A program made the position numbers and the translations under genes. The notes under the pieces are model-generated. The model searched no databases, had not been told where the DNA came from, and was given only the letters and a program-made list of their open reading frames with translations. Positions 1-9,391 of a stretch of DNA of 64,000 bases are shown piece by piece. The stretch is from Allolobophora icterica (taxonomy: Eukaryota > Annelida > Clitellata > Crassiclitellata > Lumbricidae). Numbering within the stretch: position 1 is the stretch's first letter; every line of letters begins with the position of its first letter. Location of the stretch: assembly GCA_963556255.1 (NCBI GenBank), contig OY744616.1, forward strand, positions 1,115,610 to 1,179,609. The letters are read 5' to 3'.

Positions 1-100
1 TGGAAGTAACCAGGAACATCATAACTGTCACAAAGCATCATTATCTGACGTTGTGCAAACAAAGCATACATTTCGGTTAAAATCTTCTTGCTGCTGACAC

Positions 101-433
101 TTAATATTGACAAAAAAGAATAATTAGTGTCTCACGACGATGTCTGACTGCAAACCACAAACATCCAGCGTAGAGGAAAATGTCCCTCAAACAGTTACTA
201 TCTTTCACTTTAAAAAGCTTCCCAAATATCCTATTCCAAGTAGGCCTATTTATCAACCTTGCATACTCACTTTTGGTAAAAGCAAAACAGTCACATGCAT
301 AGAGCAGTAGGCCTATTGGTTCGCAATGTGCCTTGAACAAATGCAACAGCACCACCTCATCCATGACATTGTGTCCTTTCCCTTTAGAAAGAATACCGTA
401 AAACAGACTTACGAAATTTGCAAATTGCTTCAC
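101..433 (-). pseudogene. LINE reverse-transcriptase C-terminal relic (probable)
   Basis: An open frame of 110 codons on the minus strand contains a stretch resembling the thumb/C-terminal region of non-LTR retrotransposon polymerases (LLHLFKAHCEPIGLLLYAC, then RPTWNRIFGKLFKVKDS). In such proteins the usual pattern is a line like 'LI..YC.P.LLYG.E.....K......L...WN..F.KLFKV.D'. No catalytic motif is present, so this would be a short relic only. The family assignment is from remembered motif shape and is tentative; it could be a chance frame. Confidence 0.45.
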
Positions 434-679
434 TGAGACTCGTTTTAAATTGCCTCCCAGTAATTATATTATGTAGCCTCCTGAATATTTTGCTTTATCA
501 TCATATGATAGGCTTATGCCAGAAACAGTCAAAAAAGAACACACAAATGTTTAAAAGCACGACCTATCCTAAGCACCATTGACTTTGAAACATTGTACTT
601 CATATCCAAATTGTATGCTTCCAATTCACAAGTGCAAAATCATTTTCTGAAGAGAGGACAAGAAAGCAGACAGTAACAA

Positions 680-941
680 CACAACTCACAAGGCAGTCAA
701 TGTGTATGCGGATGATCTGAATTATTCAGATCATCCGCATACACATTGACCAGTGAATAATCTAGACGTCTTTGGGGGGGTAAATTTCCCCCCCCAGGAT
801 TGATGTTTCCCCCCAGAATCCAGCAATATTGTAATGTAGACACGTGTTGGGGTGGAAAATCCCCCCCAGGAAACTTGTTTCCCCCCCCCACAAGAGGGGG
901 ACTAGATTACAGCCTGCACATTGACTGCCTTGTGAGTTGTG
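680..941. mobile_element. Foldback/MITE-like inverted-repeat element
   Basis: The 25 bases at 680-704 are the exact reverse complement of 917-941, so the 262-bp segment is bounded by perfect terminal inverted repeats. Inside, 696-722 and 724-750 form a second perfect inverted repeat with 27-base arms around one base, so the left end is itself a hairpin. The interior at 770-900 has G- and C-runs that could also pair. A 4-base ACAA occurs directly outside both ends (676-679 and 942-945) and may be a target duplication. No coding capacity is seen. The superfamily is unknown. Confidence 0.7.
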
Positions 942-1378
942 ACAAGTAAAACAGCGATAGGTTTATAAGAAAATCATGAGGCGATATTTTCGGTATTCGT
1001 CACTTCCCGTTAACAATCTACCGGAAGTTGAACTCCAGGTCGGAAGTTAAAATACAGGTCCACCTTCACTCCAGCGTCACCTAAATTCAGTACAACTCTC
1101 TGGAAAAGGTTGCCTGACATCTGAGGACAGGAACTTTTTAGTCTGTCTTTACCTCTAGTCCGCAAGCGCTTGAAAACAATTTTCTTCGATCTGGTTTACT
1201 GTCGCTAAGTCAGGAGCATCTCCTATGAGTCCGTCTCAAAGAGGCGCTATATAAATTCTGGATTACAATTAAAATTACAACGTGTATCCATCTAAATGCG
1301 TAGTCCTAGACGATGATGTTAGAATGAGGATTGTCACACCACAAGAATTAGGCTAGAAGTTAAGAAATCGCTTTGTTG
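942..1378. other. Intergenic; LINE/SINE-type tail
   Basis: No gene is seen. Around 1220-1275 the sequence reads like the 3' end of the dispersed LINE/SINE families in this window: 'CCGTCTCAAAGAGGCGCTATATAAATT' broken over a few substitutions, followed by a GATTACAATTA-type tail. The same tail appears reversed at 1640-1690. Bases 1015-1080 resemble 59990-60040 (ACCGGAAGT, CACTCCAGCG), another dispersed repeat. Confidence 0.4.
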
Positions 1379-3135
1379 CTAAGATAGTTTCTTTCTCTGT
1401 CTGGATGACAATGGCGCTCCCTTCTTCTTCGTTTCCAACTTCTCCTTCTGCTTCGCCGCTGCCAAGGCTGCCAATCGCTCGGCCATCTTGTCCTTGACGA
1501 AGCTGTAGGCCATGATCGTGCCCCCGGTCAAGGCCAGCACTGCGATCCCTGCTAGGTAGAACTGGTATTTCGAGGCACCTACACGAGATGCAACAGTTAT
1601 AAGGGTAGACGCAAATGCAGGCGTTATTCAATTATTCATTCATCCTATAAATTTATATAGCGCCTCTCAAGAGACCTACTCAGAGGGTGTTATCCTGTCT
1701 TCCAATTAAAAATCATGTCAGTCGGTCCGTCCTTTTGGTCAGTCGGTCAGTTCCTTTTTGTCAGTCGTTTAAGGGGTCATCCATTAAGGACGTCCGCAAG
1801 GGGAGGGAGGAGGTAAGGTCAAATGCGGACAAATGTCGACAAGGGGAGGGAGGGGTCCAAAGAAGGTCATATTTTGCGGACGTCCTTTATGGACGACCCC
1901 TAATCAGTCGGTCATTTGGTCAGTCGATGGTCATTTTATCTGACAGTTGGTCTGTCGGTCAATCCGTCAGTCATCAGGTAAGTCAGTTAGTATGAAAGTC
2001 TGTCTCTTCAGGATTATCTCATTGTCCGCTCTATTTCTATGTCTATTATCTATGTATATATCAGCTGTTCAATCATTCATTCATCTGTCTGTCAGCCTGC
2101 CTATCTGTCTGTCAGCCTGCCTAGCTGTCTGCCTGTCTGTCTGCCTGCCTATCTGTCTGCCTGTCAGCCTGCCTAGCTGTCTGTCTGTCAGCCTGCCTAT
2201 CTGTCTGCCTGTCTGTCTGTATGTCTGTCTGTCGTAAAAACAATCATTGATAGAAAACTCTCTTGCGTACATCCTGTTATAGTTCCTATTAAAAAATAGT
2301 ATAAATAAATCAACGTGAAAATGTGGCTCGGTGAATGTGCGGATAATCGTTGCTTACCTCTGATCGCCTCCTTTGCACTGGTATCGCTCCTCTCCTTCCC
2401 GTCCTTTGCCTCCTGTGTTTCCTGCTCCAGCTGTTTAACGACGACGTCGTACCCCTTCTTCAGAAAGATCAGATGTTCCTTCTCCCCTTCGCAGACCCTC
2501 ATCTTCTCCGTGCAGTTCTCCAGACCCTTCCGGATCCTCTCGTGTGTCTTCTCGATCCGTTTCAAGTCGTTGCTCTCTCGGTCGCATCTCTCCCTCACCA
2601 CCTTCACCGTCTCCTCACAGTTCGTCAACTGTTCCGTCAACGACTCCAGGTCCTGTCCAGTGGACGCTGGCTTTCCAGGGCAACAGCCAGCCCTCGCCTC
2701 TTCCAGTTCCGCGGTCAACTGCTTCAAGTCCTCATCCGCTTTCTCCTTCTGTCCTTTGCAAAGGATGACGGCTTTCCGGTTCAACCGATTCTCTCTGTTA
2801 CTTCCTCCGAGGTCGGATATCGCCTGAGCCAGTTGCGTTCTGCACTGTTTCTCCGTCTCTTCCAGTTCCTTCCGCTGTTCCACATGTCTACCCACCTCGT
2901 CCGTCTGCTTCTGAACCTCCTTCTTCAGCTCGTAGAGCTTTAACCTCAGCTTTCCCGTTTCCTTACTTTTCTCGGACAGCTTACTTTCGAGGTCTTCAAT
3001 TTTGGCCCGAAGTTCTTCGGCTGCCGGTGACACCGCGGAACAGGATCCGCTGGTATCTGACAACGCTTCTTCGACTAGAAGAGTCAGTGTCGCAATCGTC
3101 AACAGAAACTTCAAACACCTGTTTAAAAGAAACAT
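1379..3135 (-). CDS. Two-exon gene: secretory coiled-coil protein with C-terminal TM helix
   Basis: Exon 1 is 3135..2358 and exon 2 is 1578..1379 (stop TAG at 1381-1379). Minus-strand splice sites are AGAG|GTAAGC and CGTGTAG|GTGCC; the phase-1 junction restores a glycine and the joined frame is 325 residues. Residues 1-26 look like a signal peptide (FLLTIATLTLLV core). Residues about 35-255 are a charged heptad-rich coiled coil with scattered cysteines and one N-C-T sequon. Residues about 264-287, encoded by exon 2, form a hydrophobic helix (FYLAGIAVLALTGGTIMAY), followed by a Lys-rich tail. The likely topology is type I membrane protein with an extracellular coiled coil. The intron carries a CTGT satellite and a MITE. 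I do not recognise the family, and no function is claimed. Confidence 0.7.
1773..1900. mobile_element. Harbinger-type MITE (probable)
   Basis: A 128-bp segment has terminal inverted repeats: GGGGTCATCCATTAAGGACG at the left and its near complement at the right (ending TTATGGACGACCCC), about 26 bp with two or three mismatches. TAA flanks both sides (1770-1772 and 1901-1903), as expected for PIF/Harbinger insertions (TWA target). It lies inside the intron of the coiled-coil gene. Related ends (GGGGCCATCCAT / ATGGATGGCCCC) occur near 14318 and 7030-7046, so this is a dispersed family. Confidence 0.6.
2081..2235. repeat. CTGT/CTGC satellite in intron
   Basis: A tandem array of a 16-20-base unit built from CTGT, CTGC and CAGCCTGCCTAT words. 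It lies in the intron of the minus-strand coiled-coil gene, about 120 bp from the splice donor. Open frames through it are Cys/Leu/Ser-rich artefacts. Confidence 0.85.
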
Positions 3136-3284
3136 TCATGTAGGTCATTGTGGGGTCAAGATTAAAGCCTGAAAGCCAAGGTCAACTCCTCGAAGCCCAG
3201 GTCAAACCCTCGAAGTCAAGGCGATGTATTTCTTAGTGAAAAACAGTATGAACTATACTTGAGCGAATCTTAGGCCTAAGAGTT

Positions 3285-3370
3285 AACTCCAAATTTCTAA
3301 ATCGCTGTTCTAAAGCTGAAGCGTTTGGTACCAGCGCTATGTCGTGTCAGAATGGTTGTCCAGAGATAAG
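3285..3370 (-). repeat. Dispersed repeat family C copy
   Basis: Contains the family core 'AACTCCAAATTTCTAAATCG...GGTACCAGCGCTATGTCGTG'. The same core recurs at 13605-13700, 28065-28160, 37325-37430 and 60835-60940, and in the opposite orientation at 28880-28970, 54060-54140 and 62108-62200. In those copies the words AAAGCGC, AGCGCAGGGCACCAG and a GATTACGATTACG-like tail are shared. I take it to be a SINE-like family of unknown origin; plus is taken as the orientation ending in the ATTACGATTA tail. Confidence 0.5.
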
Positions 3371-3399
3371 ATATGGAGATCCAAGTTCGGTTGCCACAG

Positions 3400-4290
3400 A
3401 GAATGGATCGAGGAGGCAGAGAAGAGAGGAGAGAGATACAGGATGCAGAGAAGAGAGGAGAGAGATAGAGGAGGCGGAGGAGATAGGAGATAGAGGAGGC
3501 AGAGAAGAGAGTGGGAGAGATACAGGATGCAGAGAAGAGAGGAGAGAGATAGAGGAGGCGGAGGAGAGAGGAGATAGAGGAGGCAGAGAAGAGAGTGGGA
3601 GAGATACAGGATGCAGAGAAGAGAGGAGAGAGATAGCGGAGGCGGAGGAGAGAGGAGATAGAGGAGGCAGAGAAGAGAGGAGAGATACAGGATGCAGAGA
3701 AGAGACGAGAGAGATAGAGGATGCAGAAAAGAGAGGAGAGAGATAGAGGATGCAGAGAAGAGAGGAGAGAGATAGAGGATGCAGAGAAGAGAGGAGAGAG
3801 ATAGAGGATGCAGAGTGGAGAGAGATAGAGGATGCAGAAAAGAGAGGAGAGAGATAGATGATGCAGAGAAGAGAGGAGAGAGATAGAGGATGCAGAAAAG
3901 AGAGGAGAGAGATAGAGGATGCAGAAAAGAGAGGAGAGAGATAGATGATGCAGAGAAGAGAGGAGAGAGATAGAGGATGCAGAGTGGAGAGAGATAGAGG
4001 ATGCAGAGAAGAGAGGAGAGAGATGGAGGATGCAGAGAGGAGAGTAGAGAGATAGAGGATGCAGAGAAGAGAGGAGAGAGATAGAGAACGCAGAGAGGAG
4101 AGGAGAGAGATAGAGGATGCAGAGAAGAGAGGAGAGAGATAGAGGATGCAGAGGAGAGGAGAGAGATAGAGGATGCAGAGGAGAGGAGAGAGATAGAGGA
4201 TGCAGACAAGAGAGGAGAGAGATAGAGGATGCAGAAGAGAGGAGATAGAGATAGAGAGAGGAGGCAGAGAAGAGATCAGATAAAGGAGGC
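3400..4290. repeat. GA-rich minisatellite
   Basis: Roughly 890 bp of a tandem unit of about 28 bases, AGAGAAGAGAGGAGAGAGAT followed by AGAGGATGC, with length variants (GAGTGGAGAG, GGAGGCGGAGG). All long open frames here (Leu/Ser/Ile-rich on the minus strand, Arg/Glu-rich on the plus strand) come from the repeat and are not genes. Confidence 0.9.
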
Positions 4291-5118
4291 AAACGTGAAG
4301 AAAGACGTCGTACAGATTTACAGAATAGAACAATAATTTATGAGGGAAGAGATCGCTTTGTGCAGGAGCGAAAGATCATTTCTCACCAGTTGTTCATGAT
4401 CATCTTCTCGTATTCTGTCTTCGTCGTGAGTTGCAGAGGCAGAACTTCTACCGTAAACTCTTCCTATTCCTCTTGCTTCCCTACGTTTCCGAACATCGGT
4501 TTAACACGTGTCAACGAAGATACGAACAACGTGGACACGTCTACGCATTGTACACGCAAGAACACTCTACAGGTGTATCGTGAGAAAGAAAATCATCCAA
4601 GCACCTGTTGTTCACGACGTCTAAGAAACCCTGACCCAAAAACTACCTACGACTGCGCCTAGAATATCTAGGCAGGTCAAACGAGTAGCCAACTTTATCT
4701 TGCAGTTACCAGTGTGTACGTTACCGCGTTACTTGAAGCGCGTTACTGTAATTATATATATATAGTTAGGCTATTATTTTGCGGTAACTATAGTTACTAT
4801 TAACGAACAAGGCAGCCTGGCTTTTGCGGACTTGATTTTATAAGGCGCCGGTGTAGAAGCTGGTCTCTCTGACTCGGCTTTTGTGTTGCGCTGAGAAATT
4901 TCGGAGATTTACATTTACATTTATCGATAACAAACAAAAATGGACTTCAGGCGTTCCCGGAACAGAGGAAGAGAAAGACTGAGGAGCCAGTCATTGACGA
5001 TTGCTGTTTTCCTTCCTTTTAAGTTGACGGCCTCCAATACTACCCACATTTCGGGAAGTCTAGCGCCGCCACTGATCGAGCTCCCTAAGCCCGCAGACGT
5101 ATGGGGGGGGGGTTCTAC
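4291..5118. other. Repeat-derived intergenic sequence
   Basis: No gene is supported; a 100-codon frame at 4360-4662 has no recognisable domain. 4680-4800 contains a degenerate GTTACCGCGTTAC...GCGCGTTACTG segment like the ends of some hAT elements. 4800-4925 (GGCAGCCTGGC ... TTGCGCTGAGAAATTTCGG) reappears inverted at 56070-56185. From about 5050 the sequence matches about 14235 and marks the left edge of the duplicated TAF6 block. Confidence 0.5.
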
Positions 5119-5128
5119 TGATAATGTA

Positions 5129-6682
5129 GGAACTTGTCGACGACCTCCTGCCGTTCCTCACCCTGCTCTGCAATCGGTCGATCCAGGAGGCCCATCTACC
5201 TACTTCTCAGAAGCGGTCAATTCTCATTCCGGCCATGAAGCGAGACGGGCTGGACTCAACTGATCCTGCAAACTACCGCCCGATTGCAAATGTTACATTC
5301 CTCTCCAAAATATTGGAGCGCATTGTTGCAAATCAACTAATTGGTTATCTAAATATGAATGGTTTACTCCCATCCCTCCAGTCGGGTTTTCGGAGGAATC
5401 ATTCCACCGAAACTTTACTGGTCCGCCTCCTGTCGGATTTATATGGCGCCATGGACTGTGGTCAGATTACCCTTTTAGCCCTTTTTGATGTTAGCTCAGC
5501 ATTCGACTCTGTCGACCATGCTATACTTCTAAAGCGCCTCTCTGTTTCCTTTGGGCTGGTTGGAAAACCGTTAGACTGGCTATCATCCTATCTTACTGGT
5601 CGCACTAACTGTGTTACTGCTGGTTCCTCCAGGTCCCGCTGGGTCCCTGCCCTCTTTGGTGTGCCCCAGGGGTCCGTCCTTGGCCCGCTACTTTATGTTT
5701 TATTTACTTCTGATATTAGTTCCTTGCTACAGTCATGTGGACTGCTTCATCAGCTTTATGCTGACGACATCCAAGCATATGTCCACTGCCGCGCAGCTGA
5801 TGCAGTGGCTTCTGTTGGATTGATGTGCCGCGCTATTGATGCCCTCTCATCTTGGATGGCCTCAAACCGGTTGCTTCTGAACCCGTCCAAAACTCAATTC
5901 ATTTGGCTTGGTGGTCGTAGACAGCTGGCGGGGGTTGACCTACACCAATTGACTGAAACCTTTCCCCATATCACTTTCTCCCTTACTGTTCGTGACCTAG
6001 GTGTTACGCTGGATCGAGAGCTTAGTCTCTCGCAGCACGTTAACTTGGTCACTCGGAACTGTTATTATCAGCTCCGGCAGTTGCGTGTTGTACTGAGGTC
6101 CCTCTCCCATGACGCTGCAGTGATCTTAGTTCATGCATTTGTCACTGGTAGAGTTGACCACTGTTGCTCGGTCCTTGTTGGTCACTCCAAGGGCCTAATG
6201 GGGCGACTTGACCGGGTCCTTCGTTCTGCTGCTAGACTTATTGGTCGCATTCCAAAATATGCCCCAGTCTCTGCCTATATGCGTGACGTCTTACATTGGC
6301 TTCCTGCCTCTGAGCGCATCTCCTACAGGATAGCAGCACTAGTTTGGCGGTGTCTCTCCGGTAGCGCCCCATCCTACCTGTCTGAACTCTGCTGCCCGAT
6401 TTCTGACTTAGCTTCCCGCAGAGCTTTGCGATCTGCGACTAATGGGGAGCTATTGGTCCCTCGGACCCGCTCCGCAGTCAGGCAACGCCGAGCCTTCTCG
6501 GTTGTTGGCCCGTCTACCTGGAATGGTCTTCCGATATCCTTACGCTGCTTTCCCCGGAATAATTCACCTGTTTTCTTACGACAACTCAAGACCTATCTGT
6601 TTAGCCGTGGCTGGGCTGGGAGCGCCTCTGAGTAGGTCTCTTGAAGAAGCGCTATATAAATGTCCAGAATGAATGAATGAAA
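5129..6682 (+). mobile_element. 5'-truncated L2/CR1-like LINE insertion
   Basis: The element is bounded by a 10-bp direct repeat TGATAATGTA (5119-5128 and 6683-6692). The right TAF6 duplication unit has this decamer once (14384-14393), i.e. the empty site. The reverse-transcriptase frame is open from the first base to a stop at 6635. A 47-base 3' UTR ends with GCGCTATATAAATG and a GAATGAATGAA tail, typical of L2/CR1-type LINEs. It lacks any endonuclease domain through 5' truncation on insertion. It inserted after the segmental duplication. Confidence 0.9.
5130..6635 (+). CDS. LINE reverse transcriptase (5'-truncated, frame intact)
   Basis: An intact frame of 501 codons encodes the polymerase part of a non-LTR retrotransposon. 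Visible motifs in order: NYRPIANVTFLSKILERIV (RT block 1-2), QSGFRRNHSTETLL, LFDVSSAFDSVDHAIL (first catalytic Asp), GVPQGSVLGPLLYVLF, and YADD at 5757-5768 (catalytic Asp pair). A thumb/C-terminal region follows, including LHWLPASERISYRIAALVW and the FSVVGPSTWNGLP block near the end. The first in-frame ATG is at 5235, but the frame is open to the truncation point, so that ATG is not a real start. No endonuclease is present, so it should be unable to move by itself. The frame has no stops, consistent with a recent insertion. Confidence 0.88.
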   Translation, partial: ELVDDLLPFLTLLCNRSIQEAHLPTSQKRSILIPAMKRDGLDSTDPANYRPIANVTFLSKILERIVANQLIGYLNMNGLLPSLQSGFRRNHSTETLLVRLLSDLYGAMDCGQITLLALFDVSSAFDSVDHAILLKRLSVSFGLVGKPLDWLSSYLTGRTNCVTAGSSRSRWVPALFGVPQGSVLGPLLYVLFTSDISSLLQSCGLLHQLYADDIQAYVHCRAADAVASVGLMCRAIDALSSWMASNRLLLNPSKTQFIWLGGRRQLAGVDLHQLTETFPHITFSLTVRDLGVTLDRELSLSQHVNLVTRNCYYQLRQLRVVLRSLSHDAAVILVHAFVTGRVDHCCSVLVGHSKGLMGRLDRVLRSAARLIGRIPKYAPVSAYMRDVLHWLPASERISYRIAALVWRCLSGSAPSYLSELCCPISDLASRRALRSATNGELLVPRTRSAVRQRRAFSVVGPSTWNGLPISLRCFPRNNSPVFLRQLKTYLFSRGWAGSASE

Positions 6683-6692
6683 TGATAATGTA

Positions 6693-7757
6693 CATACGCA
6701 TAGAAAACGTGGGTGGGTAAAGACTATAATTTGTCTACGTGTCTATTGGCCTTCAAATTGATTGGCCTTCAAATGAGTCACAGTTCAGTTGTTGCAGCCA
6801 TCAGACAAGTCCGGAAGAAGTAGGATTGTGGGAGAGGTATCACTACACTACCGACTGCTATTATTACAGTATCACACAGCTCAGCAGTGAGTCCGACACA
6901 GCCTGCCCCATGGATTAACTAGAGACCCTTCTATAAGGGGAGGGAGAGGGGAAGGTGCGTCACGCGTGCGTACGCACACGGGTGGGGTTCGTATAGAGTG
7001 GGGAGGGTCAAATAATTTTCCCGGATTTTAGTATGGATGGCCCCTAAAGCAGCGGTTTCAAACGGCGGTACGCGCACCACTAGTGGTAAGCCAGGTTTCG
7101 CTAAGTGGTACGCGAAAACATTCACAAGATAACATTCTTAACATTATATATCAACTTAAAAAATTTGTCTACATGTACCTACATAACTACGCCGATTGCA
7201 AGAGGACTTAGTTGTAAGCTTACATCATACACGCAGGCTTCAGTGTAACAATGACAAGCAAATCACACAGTAACTGCACTCCATTGGTCTTACTGAGATC
7301 ATGCTTTCAGAAATTATAGGTCTGCATGCACGATCGGATCGAGGACCTTAAATGGCGTGGCACCCATTCAAACGGGCTACGGTGAAAGATATCACCCGAC
7401 AAATTCATTCAGTGTACAGACCATAGGTCCGTGTTGGACAGACCTTAAATGGCGTGGCACCCATTCAGGCGACGGAGATGGAGGATCTCCACATGGGTAG
7501 GAAGGCCAAGGCCTGCAGATATACTGGGAGTAAACGAAGAGTTCACCCAGACGACCACAGACTGTCCCTATGGCCAGGTACACGCACCTTCAATGACTGC
7601 AGGCGACTGCTCAGGGGCAGTCCCCCCAAATTTGAGGTGGGGGATGGAGTTGCTTAAAGCCCCCAATATTTGAATATTTCATAAATATCAGTATATATTT
7701 CTACAGTATTTTCCACTGTTTACCCTTTGACTGGTGCTTGCACAGCAAAACGTAACG
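6693..7757. other. Duplicated intergenic sequence
   Basis: No gene is seen. 6700-6860 and 7330-7470 match 14395-14530 and 14565-14700 in the right duplication unit. GGCGTGGCACCCATTC occurs twice here (7355 and 7452). 6930-7045 carries a TAAGGGG...GGATGGCCCCTAA structure related to the Harbinger-like MITE at 1773-1900. Confidence 0.5.
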
Positions 7758-7765
7758 TATGTGCT

Positions 7766-7961
7766 CAGGGGAGTAACTTTAGTCTAAAAAGTGGGGGTAC
7801 CAATTCTTACATACAAGAAGCAAGGCAAAGACTGCGATCTCTGGGAAGGCACATTAAATAAATACTGATTGGCATTGTTCAAAAAGTAGGGGTACGGTAC
7901 CCCCCAGTCCAAAAAGTGGGGGTACGGGTACCCATCGTACCCCCCACAAATTACGCCTATG
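7766..7961 (+). mobile_element. hAT MITE, family 'CAGAGGCGTAA', copy 1
   Basis: A 196-bp element begins CAGGGGAGTAACTTTAG and ends AAATTACGCCTATG. It is flanked by a perfect 8-bp duplication TATGTGCT (7758-7765 and 7962-7969), the hallmark of hAT insertion. The interior (AAAAAGTGGGGGTAC twice, GATCTCTGGGAAGGCAC) matches 42131-42331 and, inverted, about 41248-41418. It has no coding capacity, so it would depend on a transposase elsewhere. Confidence 0.88.
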
Positions 7962-8077
7962 TATGTGCTGCCAGTTGTGGCAACTGGCGAGCATAATTAT
8001 ACGTTAAGTATACAACCCCCCAACCCAGGACCAACTCTCCACCTATGGATATGCTGTAGGTAGGGGCCTAGTGCAGG

Positions 8078-9391
8078 CAGTGTGATTCTCCTTACAGATT
8101 TTATTTTAGTTATAGTTACAGTTATAGTTAATGGTTTTTCATTTTAGTTATAGTTACAGTTATAGTTAGTATTATTTTTTAGTTATAGTTACAGTTATAG
8201 TTAATGATTTTTCATTTTAGTTATAGTTACAGTTATAGTTAGTATTATTTTTAGTTATAATTATAGTTATAGTTACTGGACTTTTATTTTAGTTAATTTT
8301 AGTTAGTACATAGTTACAACTGGCCACAATGCGCTCCACCTGGTCTTTATGGGATCATCGATTAATTATGTCAACAAATTTTAGGCAGTTTTTGATCTCC
8401 TCCCCTTGTCAACAACTGTCAAACATTCAAGGACCCACTAAAAAATTATGTCAAAGAAAATGACACAAGCATTAGAAGGATTGCCCCACCCCAGTAAATT
8501 TCTATGACTCTAACAAATGCAAAAAAACTGAAATTGGCGAAAAACAAAATGTTATTATTGAGATTTTGAATTTGATACTTAATGGCTCCAGCACATGCAC
8601 TGACCGTCACAGATAATTAATGGATTTTTTCATTCAAAAATACAATCTCGTTTTCTTTAAAATGTATATTCAATTTCAGTTTTATTATTAACATTTCTAA
8701 TTTGAACATGAACATGATAACTTTTTTTATTTAAGATCAAAGCAAGTTTCTCGCTCTTTAATATTAACAATTGAAGAAAAAATTATCTTTCTATCAAAAA
8801 GAAACTTGAAATAATAATTATTAGATTTTTGCAAAGAACGCAGGATATTCGCAAAGAGCATAATTATGCAGCACGTTTTCTCATTTTATCTGGGAACAAT
8901 ATATGGCCTAAACAAGATAATTTAAAACAAAGCAAAGATCTTTAGAGACATTTTGGCTACAAGATTAATATCACTAACTTACTAATTTTTCGATTTTGCG
9001 CTAGTCAACTTGGGTTGCAATCGTTATAGAAACGTTTACACAATAATTACATTTAATAAAATCAGCCCATTGATATCTATATTTTAGACTCAGAATCCAT
9101 GATTTGGACTATAAATATCGATGAATGAGCCACTGCTAGGCCTACTGGGTTAATTCACAAATCCAAAATCCGGGTGAACATGTCGCGCATTTTCACGTTC
9201 TCATGTTTATCGATATTGCACTTTTTTTATTTCATTAACGAAAATAGCGATTAGTTTTCGTTAGTGTTATTTTCGTTATAGTTATAGTTAATGATATTTT
9301 TTAGTTACAGTTATAGTTATCGTTAACGAAATCATATTTTGTTCGTTAACGAACATTTTCGTTATCGTTAACGTTAACGAGAATCACACTG
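8078..9391. mobile_element. Non-autonomous hAT transposon, 1.3 kb
   Basis: The ends CAGTGTGATTCTC / GAGAATCACACTG are 13-bp perfect terminal inverted repeats (16 of 17 with the next bases). They are flanked by the 8-bp duplication AGTGCAGG (8070-8077 and 9392-9399). The right TAF6 unit keeps one AGTGCAGG at 14715-14722 with no insert. The left part holds tandem TTAGTTATAGTTACAGTTAT words (8100-8290); similar words recur near the right end (9260-9370), possibly subterminal transposase sites. The interior is AT-rich with no long frame, so there is no transposase. Confidence 0.92.

Noticed and set aside
3297..4333. Several 290-330-codon Leu/Ser-rich minus-strand frames and a 135-codon Arg/Glu plus-strand frame
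   Set aside because: They are translations of the GA-rich minisatellite in all registers; composition is purely repeat-driven.
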